Source of the DNA: Lachnospiraceae bacterium
Lineage (GTDB): Bacteria > Bacillota > Clostridia > Lachnospirales > Lachnospiraceae
Assembly (NCBI GenBank): GCA_900770225.1
Contig: CAAGJU010000397.1
Location: 1 to 38,405, forward strand
Direction: 5' to 3'
Length of the DNA: 38,405 nt
Below, one piece after another: positions 16,354 to 23,662 of this stretch (position 1 is the first letter of the stretch; every line of letters begins with the position of its first letter). The notes beneath the pieces were generated by a model. It was not told the DNA's origin. It saw only the letters and a list, made by a program, of their open reading frames with translations, and did not search any database. The translations under genes were made by a program, and so were the position numbers.

Positions 16354-17787
16354 ATGCGTAAAACCAAAATTATCTGCACCATTGGCCCTGCGAGTGAATC
16401 CGAGGACGTTTTGAAACAGATGTGCCTTGCCGGAATGAACGTTGCCAGACTTAATTTTTCCCATGGCACCCATGAAGAACACAAAAAGAAAATCGAAACG
16501 ATCAAGAAGGTGCGCTGCGAACTGGGCATGCCCATTGCTATCATGCTCGATACCAAAGGACCCGAGTATCGGATTGGTGTATTCAAAAATCATCGCATTA
16601 CGCTGCAGGAGGGCGATGAATTCACGTTTACCACAGAACAGATTGTCGGTGACGAGCATATCGTATCCGTCAGCTACAGCGGTTTCGCCGACGATCTCGA
16701 GCCCGGCGATAAGATTCTCGTGAACAACGGCCTTGTCGTCTGCCGCGTCACGGAGATCAACGGAGCCAATGTCAAAACGGTTGTTGAGGCCGGCGGTCAG
16801 CTCTCCGACAGAAAAAGCATGAACTTCCCCGGCAAGCTGCTGAAGAACGATTTCCTCAGTGAGCAGGATAAGGATGATCTGCTGTTCGGCATTGAAAACG
16901 ATGTGGATTACGTTGCGGCTTCCTTTGTTTCCACGAGGGAAGACGCGAAGGAAATGCGTGACTTCCTCAACGCACACGGCGGCGAGGATATCGACATCAT
17001 TGCCAAGATCGAAAACAGGTCCGGTGTGCAGAACGTCAGAGAAATTTCAGAAGTCGTGGACGGTATTATGATTGCCCGTGGAGACCTCGGCGTTGAGATC
17101 CCGTACATGGAGGTTCCCTCCGTGCAGAAGGAGATCGTCCAGAAGTGCCGCCTTCTCGGCAAGCGCGTGATTATCGCCACGGAAATGCTGGAATCCATGA
17201 TCACTAATATCCGTCCGACCCGTGCGGAGATTTCCGATGTAGCCAACGCCGTATATGACGGCGCATCAGCCATCATGCTTTCCGGCGAGTCGGCAGCAGG
17301 CAAATATCCTGTGGAAGCGGTCAAAACCATGTCTGAGGTTGCCGAATTCACGGAGCAGCGCATCAATTATCAGAAGCGCTTCAAAAACACCGAATTTATC
17401 ACAAAAAATAATCTGGACGCCATCTCTCATGCCACCTGCCAGATGGCTATCGACGTGGGCGCCAAGTGCATCGTCGTGAGCTCCCAGAGCGGCCTGACAG
17501 CGCGCATGGTCAGCCGTTTCCGCTGCCCGACACAGATCATCGGCATGACGACATCGGAAAAAGTCTACCGGAAACTCGCCCTCAGCTGGGGCGTCATCCC
17601 AATCCTTTGCGAGCAGTTTGACTCCATCGATGTGCTTTTTTATCATGCCATCCAGCAGGCACAGAAAATCCTGAACTTGAAGGACGGAGACAATGTCGTG
17701 CTTACCGGCGGACAGATCGGCGGCAAACGCGGCAACACCAACACCATCAAGGTCGAAACTATTCACAGCAGACAGCACTGCAGGTAA
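16354..17787 (+). CDS. pyk: Pyruvate kinase
   Basis: This enzyme catalyses the last step of glycolysis, phosphoenolpyruvate plus ADP to pyruvate plus ATP, in the cytoplasm. The start TKIICTIGPAS, the substrate segment MLDTKGPEYRIG, the catalytic and metal-binding region IIAKIENRSGVQN, and MIARGDLGVEIP are all recognisable. ATEMLESMI replaces the commoner ATQMLESM. The A domain, flap B domain (about 70-170) and C-terminal allosteric domain are complete. The 477-residue length is standard and there is no C-terminal phosphohistidine extension. AGAGGG precedes ATG 16354. The gene has its own promoter and terminator and stands alone. Confidence 0.96.
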   Translation: MRKTKIICTIGPASESEDVLKQMCLAGMNVARLNFSHGTHEEHKKKIETIKKVRCELGMPIAIMLDTKGPEYRIGVFKNHRITLQEGDEFTFTTEQIVGDEHIVSVSYSGFADDLEPGDKILVNNGLVVCRVTEINGANVKTVVEAGGQLSDRKSMNFPGKLLKNDFLSEQDKDDLLFGIENDVDYVAASFVSTREDAKEMRDFLNAHGGEDIDIIAKIENRSGVQNVREISEVVDGIMIARGDLGVEIPYMEVPSVQKEIVQKCRLLGKRVIIATEMLESMITNIRPTRAEISDVANAVYDGASAIMLSGESAAGKYPVEAVKTMSEVAEFTEQRINYQKRFKNTEFITKNNLDAISHATCQMAIDVGAKCIVVSSQSGLTARMVSRFRCPTQIIGMTTSEKVYRKLALSWGVIPILCEQFDSIDVLFYHAIQQAQKILNLKDGDNVVLTGGQIGGKRGNTNTIKVETIHSRQHCR

Positions 17788-17829
17788 GGTGATACCTTTC
17801 AACTGAAAGTTGTGTATCAAAACAGATGG

Positions 17830-17875
17830 CAGGATCTCTTCAGACATTATGTCTGTAAGAGATCCTGTTTCTTTT
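17830..17875 (+). terminator. Intrinsic terminator after pyruvate kinase
   Basis: CAGGATCTCTT pairs with AAGAGATCCTG, and inside them CAGACAT pairs with ATGTCTG. TTTCTTTT follows. Confidence 0.92.
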
Positions 17876-17896
17876 GGATGAGTTATTGACAGAATT

Positions 17897-17942
17897 TCAT
17901 AAAATGTGATTTTTTTCTGTAAAGTGCCTCATAAAATGTGAT
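17897..17942. repeat. Direct repeat TCATAAAATGTGAT (two copies)
   Basis: Identical 14-base copies lie at 17897-17910 and 17929-17942, 32 bases apart start to start (about three helical turns). They sit between the pyruvate kinase terminator and the flavoenzyme operon. This spacing could suit a regulator bound on one face of the helix, but a simple local duplication is possible. Confidence 0.6.
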
Positions 17943-17964
17943 AAATCTACCGCAAGCTATCAAT

Positions 17965-18003
17965 GCAGCCACCGGCGTCTGCGGATGGCTGCGGGGTGGA
18001 AGC
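17965..18003 (+). repeat. Truncated family A element (3' part only)
   Basis: The segment CCACCGGCGTCTGCGGATGG and the following TGCGGG-TGGAAGCA match the 3' half of copy 2 almost exactly. The 5' half and the outer stem are missing. The rest of the 17876-18272 gap has the direct repeats above, a possible operator at 18093 and no convincing gene. Confidence 0.75.
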
Positions 18004-18092
18004 ACGGAGAAATCCGTAGCTTATACAGTACTGTAGCATCATGTATGATATGGATGTTTACTTTGTGGCAAATGATCATCAGGCCAGAGATG

Positions 18093-18124
18093 TGTGAACA
18101 GTCACATAATTTTCCAATGTTCAC
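18093..18124. promoter_or_regulatory. Candidate operator upstream of the flavoenzyme-AcnX operon
   Basis: TGTGA-ACAG-TCACA (18093-18106) is a perfect 5-bp dyad. GTGAACA (18094-18100) also pairs with TGTTCAC (18118-18124). Dyads of this style are bound by Crp/Fnr-type regulators, though the usual spacers differ. No clear promoter was found beside it. Confidence 0.4.
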
Positions 18125-18272
18125 GTATATTTCATCCATCATATGCAGAAAAGTGCTAAAATTTATACAAAAGTATCAGATGCGTGGGACATTGCAGAAG
18201 GAATAACCCGTCGACAGCTTCGGCAGGCATGTGAAAATATCACTGTCGGCGCCATTTTACAGGAGGGAACAT

Positions 18273-20327
18273 ATGGATCAAAGACTGCAGCCTTTGTTTA
18301 CCCCGTGGAAGATCGGGAATTGCGAGATCAAAAACAGAATTGTCATGACGTCGATGGGCGGCACCAATCTGTTCGGATGGATGGAGCAGAACCATTTCGA
18401 CGAGGCCGGCGCGGAATTTATTCTCAAGGTGGCGAATAACAATGCGGGCCTCGTGCTGCCGGGCTGTCAGCCGGTCTACAATCCGATCGGCGGCCAGTGG
18501 CTGTACAAAAATGAAAAGATGTACCGCGATCTGGCGAAGTGGATGCCGGAATTCCACCGGACCGGCGCAAAGCTCTTCGTGCAGCTGACCGCGGGATTCG
18601 GCCGTTCATTCACAATTTCAAAAATGATGGAGGATATGTACACCAATCCGGTGCTCCGTCAGCTGAGCAAGCCGTTCATGGACCTGGACAAGATCACGGC
18701 CACAGCCAGTCCCTCGCCGAACCGCTGGTCCGACAAGGTGCCTTCGCGTGCGCTGACCGTTGAGGAGATCCTGCAGTACGTCGATGCTTTTGCCAGATGT
18801 GCGAAGCTTCTGCAGGATGCCGGCGTGGACGGCATAGAGATTCATGCCGTTCATGAGGGCTATCTGCTCGATCAGTTCACGCTTCCGTATGTGAACAAGA
18901 GAAAAGACGGCTACGGCGGCAGCTTCGAGAACCGCTACCGCTTCCCTGTCGAGATCATTCAGGCGATCCGGAGAGTCTGCGGCGACGACTTCCCCGTTTC
19001 GCTCCGTTACAGCGTCGTTTCCAAGACCAAGGGCTTCCGGAGCGGTGCGCTGCCGGGTGAGGAGTACGTCGAAGCGGGCAGAGATATGAAGGAATCCGAG
19101 CGCGCGGCGAAGTACCTGCAGGATGCCGGCTACGACATGCTGAACTGCGACAACGGCACCTACGATGCGTGGTACTGGGCGCATCCGCCGGTATACATGC
19201 CGGAGAACTGCAACCTCGCGGATGTGGAGCATATCCGCCAGTTCGTCGATATCCCCGTTGTCTGCGCCGGCCGCATGGATCCTTTCACGGGCGCAGAGGC
19301 TGTCGCGGAGGGAAAAATAGACGGCGTCGGTTTCGCACGGAATTTTCTCGCGGATCCTGAATGGGTGACAAAGCTGGAGAACGACCGTCCGGAAGAGATC
19401 CGGCCCTGCATCCTCTGCCACAATGGCTGCTTCAACATGGCGCATTACAAGGGTGTGCCGAATGACCAGCCGCTGTATGACAGCCTGCATCTGGCCCGCT
19501 GCGCCGTGAACGCGGAGATGATGCAGACCGATAAGCATTATATCAAACGCACGAAAACGCCGAAAAAGGTGATCATCATCGGCGGCGGTATCGGCGGCAT
19601 GGAGGCGGCGCGCGTGCTGAAGCTGCGCGGCCATGAGCCGGTGATCTATGAGAAGTCCGACCGGCTGGGCGGTACCTTTATCGCGGCTTCCGCGGAATCT
19701 TATAAGGAAAGAATGCGTGAGCTGCTCGACTGGTACCGGCTCCAGATGAAGGAACTGAACATTGAGATCCATCTGAATTCGGAGATCGCCTCTGCAGAAG
19801 AATTCGGCGACATGGATATCATCGTGGCGACCGGTGCGTCGCCGCGTGTCCTGCGGAAAGTACCCGGCTTTGAGAAGACGATTGAGGCCTGCGATTACCT
19901 GCTCGGCAAAAAGGTTGGTGAGACGGTGGCTGTGATCGGCGGCGGACTCACCGGATGCGAGATCGCCTATGAGCTCTGCCTGCAGGGCAAAAAACCCATC
20001 ATTGTGGAGATGAAGGACGACCTGATATCCCAGCCGGGCGTCTGCCTCGCCAACAGCTCTTATCTGCGCGAGTATTTTGCCTGGAAGAAGGTTCCTGTAT
20101 ATCTGGAGACAAAGCTGCTTGAAGTGCGCGACGACGGCGTCCTCTGTGAGGACCGCTTCGGCGAGAAGTTTGATCTGCCGTGCGATTCGGTCATCAGCTC
20201 CGTCGGCTATCTGCCGCGTCCGCTGACACCGGAACACGGAAAAATCCAGCTGGTCGGCGACTGTAAGCAGGTCGGCAACCTCCGCACCGTGATCTGGGGC
20301 GCGTACGAAGCTGCCATGAAGATCTGA
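18273..20327 (+). CDS. Enoate-reductase-like flavoenzyme (old yellow enzyme, Fe-S, FAD/NAD domains)
   Basis: This is a three-domain FMN/4Fe-4S/FAD oxidoreductase of the 2,4-dienoyl-CoA reductase, BaiCD and 2-enoate reductase family, which reduces activated C=C bonds. The TIM barrel (1-360) carries GIEIHAVHEGYLLDQFT and KRKDGYGGSFENRYRFP, the enoate-reductase version of the active-site region. Iron-sulfur cysteines are in CILCHNGC (about 379-386) with a fourth Cys in ARCAVN. Two Rossmann motifs follow, IIGGGIGGMEAARV (about 433) and VIGGGLTGCEIA (about 552). AGGAGGG lies just before ATG 18273, giving 684 residues. It is 16 bases from the AcnX large-subunit gene, so they are cotranscribed. The substrate is unknown. 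Confidence 0.9.
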   Translation: MDQRLQPLFTPWKIGNCEIKNRIVMTSMGGTNLFGWMEQNHFDEAGAEFILKVANNNAGLVLPGCQPVYNPIGGQWLYKNEKMYRDLAKWMPEFHRTGAKLFVQLTAGFGRSFTISKMMEDMYTNPVLRQLSKPFMDLDKITATASPSPNRWSDKVPSRALTVEEILQYVDAFARCAKLLQDAGVDGIEIHAVHEGYLLDQFTLPYVNKRKDGYGGSFENRYRFPVEIIQAIRRVCGDDFPVSLRYSVVSKTKGFRSGALPGEEYVEAGRDMKESERAAKYLQDAGYDMLNCDNGTYDAWYWAHPPVYMPENCNLADVEHIRQFVDIPVVCAGRMDPFTGAEAVAEGKIDGVGFARNFLADPEWVTKLENDRPEEIRPCILCHNGCFNMAHYKGVPNDQPLYDSLHLARCAVNAEMMQTDKHYIKRTKTPKKVIIIGGGIGGMEAARVLKLRGHEPVIYEKSDRLGGTFIAASAESYKERMRELLDWYRLQMKELNIEIHLNSEIASAEEFGDMDIIVATGASPRVLRKVPGFEKTIEACDYLLGKKVGETVAVIGGGLTGCEIAYELCLQGKKPIIVEMKDDLISQPGVCLANSSYLREYFAWKKVPVYLETKLLEVRDDGVLCEDRFGEKFDLPCDSVISSVGYLPRPLTPEHGKIQLVGDCKQVGNLRTVIWGAYEAAMKI

Positions 20328-20343
20328 GAAAGGATATGAGCGT

Positions 20344-21855
20344 ATGGAACTTACACATGAACAGCAGGATAAGCTTGACGGAAAATACGGCGCCACGATG
20401 GCGCGCGTCATGCAGACACTGGTGCGCTACGGCGAGCTCTTCGGCGCGAAGCGCATGGTGCCGGTGACGGGGAAATACGGACATCTGGTCACAAGCTTCG
20501 GTCTCGGCGTCATCAGCCCTGTCTATGAGATCATGGATGAGCTGATCGCCTCGGGCACGGTGTCAAAACAGAAATTTTCCATCGATCCGAAGCCGCTCGA
20601 CCCCAATATTCCGGTCAGCCCGCTTCAGGACCTTGTGTTCAGAAAGTTTATGTACAACAAACAGGACGCCTATGAGGAACAGCTTCGCAAGGTCGGCTGG
20701 ATGAACGACGATGCGGCGACCTGCACCTGTTACTTCGACGAAGTGGGCAACAAGCCGCAGAAGGGCGATATCCTCAGCTGGGCGGAGAGCTCGGCGGTCG
20801 TCTACGCCAATTCGGTGTTCGGTGCGAGATGCAACCGGAACTCCGGTATCATTGAGCTCTTCGGATCCGTTGCCGGTTGCGTGCCGGAATTCGGCTTCCT
20901 GACCGATGCGGGTAGAAAAGCCACCTGGCGCGTAGAGGTCCGCACGACGGAAAAGCCGAACGCACAGCTGCTTGGCAGCGCCGTCGGCATGAAGGTCATG
21001 GAAGATGTGCCGTATATTTTTGGCCTGGACCGCTTCCTTGGGATGGAGCTGAACGACGAAGCCTGCTCTTACCTGAAGGATTTCGGCGCAGCGACCGCAT
21101 CCAATGGCGCTGTGGGACTCTATCACGTCGACCACCTGACGCCGGAGGCGGCGGAGCAGGGCGAGGCGCTGATCCGGCCGGACGCGAAGACCTATGTCAT
21201 CGACGACGCGGAGCTGAAGCGGGTAGAGGAGAGCTATCCCGTCATGTGGAAAAATAAAGACGCGGCCCCGAAACTCTGCTTCATTGGCTGTCCGCACCTC
21301 ACGCTCACGCAGCTGAAACGGTGGACGCAGGATATTCACGCGGAACTGCAGCGAAACGGCCGCAGCCGTGTGACCGTGAAGACGGTATTTACCACGCCGC
21401 CTGCCGTGCTGAAGGAGTTTCAGAGGACAGAGGAATATGCGATGACCAAGGAAATGGGGATCATCGTGAGCTACATCTGCCCGCTGATGTACATGAACAA
21501 TCCGCTCTGTTCCTCCATGCCGGTGATCACGAACTCGAATAAGCTGCGGACGTATTCCACGGCGAGATTTTATCAGGATGACGCCATTCTCCGGATCATC
21601 ACAGGCGGAGACGTCTCGGCGATTCCGATGCAGGAGAAAGTCATGAAAGCCGGATCAGATGCAGTGAAAGCAGCGGGAAAAGCAGCGGCAGACGTCGGCG
21701 AGGCAGCGGGAAAAGCGGTAGAAGCCGGTAAGAAGGTTGCAGCAGGAGCCGGCGAGGCAGCGGGAAAAGCTGTGGAAGCCGGGAGGAAAGCGGCAGGCAG
21801 AATGAAGGAACAGGCTGAGGATGCCGGCAGAAAGGACGGTGGAGATGATGCGTAA
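20344..21855 (+). CDS. Aconitase X catalytic (large) subunit with extra C-terminal tail
   Basis: AcnX enzymes are Fe-S dehydratases; known members act on cis-3-hydroxy-L-proline or on mevalonate 5-phosphate. The core (about 1-425) has the family segments KYGHLVTSFGLGVISPVYEI, ATCTCYFDEVGNKP, the strongly conserved ESSAVVYANSVFGARCNRNS, and FIGCPHLTLTQL. Several cysteines could serve as cluster ligands. After about residue 428 comes a 75-residue Ala/Gly/Lys/Glu tail with two 18-residue repeats (GEAAGKAVEAG...), which is not part of the usual family. GAAAGGA precedes ATG 20344. It overlaps the small-subunit gene by 11 bases. The specific substrate cannot be decided from sequence. Confidence 0.88.
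   Translation: MELTHEQQDKLDGKYGATMARVMQTLVRYGELFGAKRMVPVTGKYGHLVTSFGLGVISPVYEIMDELIASGTVSKQKFSIDPKPLDPNIPVSPLQDLVFRKFMYNKQDAYEEQLRKVGWMNDDAATCTCYFDEVGNKPQKGDILSWAESSAVVYANSVFGARCNRNSGIIELFGSVAGCVPEFGFLTDAGRKATWRVEVRTTEKPNAQLLGSAVGMKVMEDVPYIFGLDRFLGMELNDEACSYLKDFGAATASNGAVGLYHVDHLTPEAAEQGEALIRPDAKTYVIDDAELKRVEESYPVMWKNKDAAPKLCFIGCPHLTLTQLKRWTQDIHAELQRNGRSRVTVKTVFTTPPAVLKEFQRTEEYAMTKEMGIIVSYICPLMYMNNPLCSSMPVITNSNKLRTYSTARFYQDDAILRIITGGDVSAIPMQEKVMKAGSDAVKAAGKAAADVGEAAGKAVEAGKKVAAGAGEAAGKAVEAGRKAAGRMKEQAEDAGRKDGGDDA
21661..21804 (+). repeat. 54-bp tandem repeats encoding the AcnX tail
   Basis: Units starting at 21697 and 21751 (period 54) encode GEAAGKAVEAGKKVAAGA and GEAAGKAVEAGRKAAG. A partial earlier copy (AVKAAGKAAAD) starts near 21661. 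The frame is maintained. Confidence 0.85.
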
Positions 21856-22300
21856 ATTTCAGGGAAGAGTTGTCATTCCGGGCACAGTCTCTGCCAGAGC
21901 GCTGGTATCGCATGGCGGTTTCAATACGCTGGCCAGTCTCCAGAAATCGCTGATGTTCGGCACGAAGGATACCGTCTGCGGCGATCAGAATAATCCGGAT
22001 CTTTATAAGAAGAAACTGAACGGACAGGCCCTCTGCCTGCCGCGCACCATCGGATCGACGACCGGCGGCATGGTTCTCTACACGGCGGCCAAAATGGGCA
22101 GAACGCCGGCATGTATGCTTTTTTCCGAACCGATAGACTCTCTGGCGGCAGCCGGCGCATTGCTCACCGATATCTGGAGCGACGCGAAGATGCCGACGGT
22201 GGATTCGCTGGGGAGTGATTTCCTCGATTATGTGAAGACGGGGATGATGATTCGGATCGAAGAAAACGGTGTGGTGGTTGTGGAGGAAGCAGGCCACTGA
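21845..22300 (+). CDS. Aconitase X swivel (small) subunit
   Basis: This is the swivelling domain of aconitase X (former DUF126), which closes over the active site of the large subunit; in this organism it is a separate protein. The segments GRVVIPGTVSARALVSHGGF, the loop RTIGSTTGGMVLYTA with its conserved Ser, and CMLFSEPIDSLAAAGALLTD are diagnostic. The 152-residue length is normal for this domain. Two adjacent ATGs (21845 and 21848) are possible starts. Both overlap the end of the large-subunit gene, which indicates coupled translation and a one-to-one complex. A strong terminator ends the operon just downstream. Confidence 0.88.
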   Translation: MMRKFQGRVVIPGTVSARALVSHGGFNTLASLQKSLMFGTKDTVCGDQNNPDLYKKKLNGQALCLPRTIGSTTGGMVLYTAAKMGRTPACMLFSEPIDSLAAAGALLTDIWSDAKMPTVDSLGSDFLDYVKTGMMIRIEENGVVVVEEAGH

Positions 22301-22302
22301 AT

Positions 22303-22362
22303 AAAAAGCGCCCCTCAGGTCAGACGAAACGCGGTCTGCTTCCTGATGAGGCGCTTTTCTAT
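22303..22362. terminator. Terminator after the AcnX operon (probably bidirectional)
   Basis: AAAAGCGCC pairs with GGCGCTTTT, and inside it CCTCAGG-TCAGAC pairs with GGTCTG-TTCCTGA. A T stretch on each strand makes it usable by both the AcnX operon and the convergent lipoprotein gene. Confidence 0.92.
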
Positions 22363-22421
22363 ATGTATGTTATGCAAAATTTGAAAGTGATGCGAGAAAA
22401 TTCTATCTGTCAACTACATCG

Positions 22422-23372
22422 TTACATTGCGGACAGATCTACATTTTCTTTGCCGGTGATTTCTGCGCTGCCATCGCTGCCTACTCTGATGCTGAGCATG
22501 CAGAAGTTTTTCACAACTTTCTGGTCCATTTTGCTGCAGAAAACGGCGTATTCTGTTCCGTCCGCGGTCTCCCGGCTTCCGATATAGGCTACGGGTTCGT
22601 AGTTGGTGGTGCTGACTGTGACCTGTTCAAAGGCAGTCTGAACATCCTTATGTGCGCTCAGGTCGGTTTTATCCTGATTGTATTGCCATGCCGGAGCAGC
22701 GTCATCCTCAGGCTTAGCTGTATCCTCAGTCTTAGCTGTATCGGACCCTGTTGGAGCAGCGTTCCCGGCAGGAACTGCATCGCGTCCGGTCTTAACAGCA
22801 TTATCCTCAGTAGAAGAAGCGTTGGTCACGGTCTGAACAGCATCATCCGCAGCCTGAGCAGTGTCGTCCTCAGTTGAAGCAGCTTCTGCCTCCATCAGCG
22901 GCAGTGCTTTTTCGCCGAAAAGCATGGCATTTCCATTCAGATCTTCATAAATATTTACAATGGCAAATTTGGATTCCGCATCCGGAGCAACAGTGGTCTC
23001 ACGGCACAGATAAGAGTAGTTTGTGCCGGCGACAGACTGTGAACCCAGTACGGCGATGAGATCATAATCACATCCCGTAATGCCTTCCAATGCACTGTTG
23101 AAGGCTTTTACCGCATCAGAATTACTGTCAGGGACAAGCTTTCCTTTATTGATCTCCCATCCGCCGAGCAGAACATCTGATTCGGGTTCCGGCGTAACAA
23201 CCGCGGTCACGTCTCCGGAAGACGTGCTGTCTGTATCTGAAGAAGTCGACGCAGTCGGCACAGGTGTCTCTGAAGAAGCACTGTCAGCCTTTGCGGCTAT
23301 GGCAGAGTTCTCGCAGGCCGCCACGGCCATGCTCAGTGCAGCAGCAATTGCCATTATCGTAGTTTTTCTCAT
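22422..23372 (-). CDS. Lipoprotein with duplicated domain, function unknown
   Basis: This is a surface lipoprotein of 316 residues. The signal peptide AIAAALSMAVAAC has a lipobox ending at Cys20. A Ser/Thr/Asp-rich linker (25-65) leads to a first domain (about 78-165, WEINKGKL... to EKALPL). A low-complexity linker (about 166-232, rich in Thr, Ala, Asp and Glu) leads to a second domain (about 235-316). The two domains share the order AFxxA-x-YxxxAxxGSxxxxGTxYxxxC...IxxxxDGxAxxxGxxxxxL, so they look like an internal duplication. I do not recognise the family. It is divergent from the wall-anchored protein gene, and both may be expressed at the cell surface together. Confidence 0.75.
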   Translation of the reverse strand: MRKTTIMAIAAALSMAVAACENSAIAAKADSASSETPVPTASTSSDTDSTSSGDVTAVVTPEPESDVLLGGWEINKGKLVPDSNSDAVKAFNSALEGITGCDYDLIAVLGSQSVAGTNYSYLCRETTVAPDAESKFAIVNIYEDLNGNAMLFGEKALPLMEAEAASTEDDTAQAADDAVQTVTNASSTEDNAVKTGRDAVPAGNAAPTGSDTAKTEDTAKPEDDAAPAWQYNQDKTDLSAHKDVQTAFEQVTVSTTNYEPVAYIGSRETADGTEYAVFCSKMDQKVVKNFCMLSIRVGSDGSAEITGKENVDLSAM

Positions 23373-23414
23373 TGCAAATCAAATCCGCCTTTCCGAACAT
23401 TTTCTGATCAGCTC

Positions 23415-23423
23415 AGTATAACA
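23415..23423 (-). promoter_or_regulatory. Extended -10 promoter for the lipoprotein gene
   Basis: On the minus strand TGTTATACT matches an extended -10 (TGnTATACT). No good -35 is seen. It lies 43 bases upstream of the start codon. Confidence 0.5.
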
Positions 23424-23523
23424 TTTTTCTTCGCTTTGTGCCTCCTTTTGTTTGCTTTTTTGATAAAAAATTGAAATAAAAATTTAAAATATAAATGAAA
23501 TTTTGTCATTCTTATATTTCCTA

Positions 23524-23552
23524 TTTACAGCCAAGGTCTCTTCATGTAAACT
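23524..23552 (+). promoter_or_regulatory. Predicted promoter of the wall-anchored protein gene
   Basis: TTTACA (23524-23529) and TAAACT (23547-23552) are 17 bases apart within the AT-rich divergent region. The gene starts about 110 bases further on. Confidence 0.5.
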
Positions 23553-23662
23553 ACTCTAAACTTATTTGTGCATTTCGTATATATTTAGCATTTTTTATTG
23601 AACAAACGACAAAAATATGACGAGACAGGTTGGACACCAACCGCTCGAAGGAGGCAGCTTTA

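Noticed and set aside
18618..20411. A long open frame (597 codons) on the minus strand opposite the flavoenzyme gene
   Set aside because: It lies entirely opposite a well-supported gene with diagnostic motifs. Its translation is rich in Arg, His, Asp and Gln with no recognisable domain, the usual shadow of a high-GC gene.
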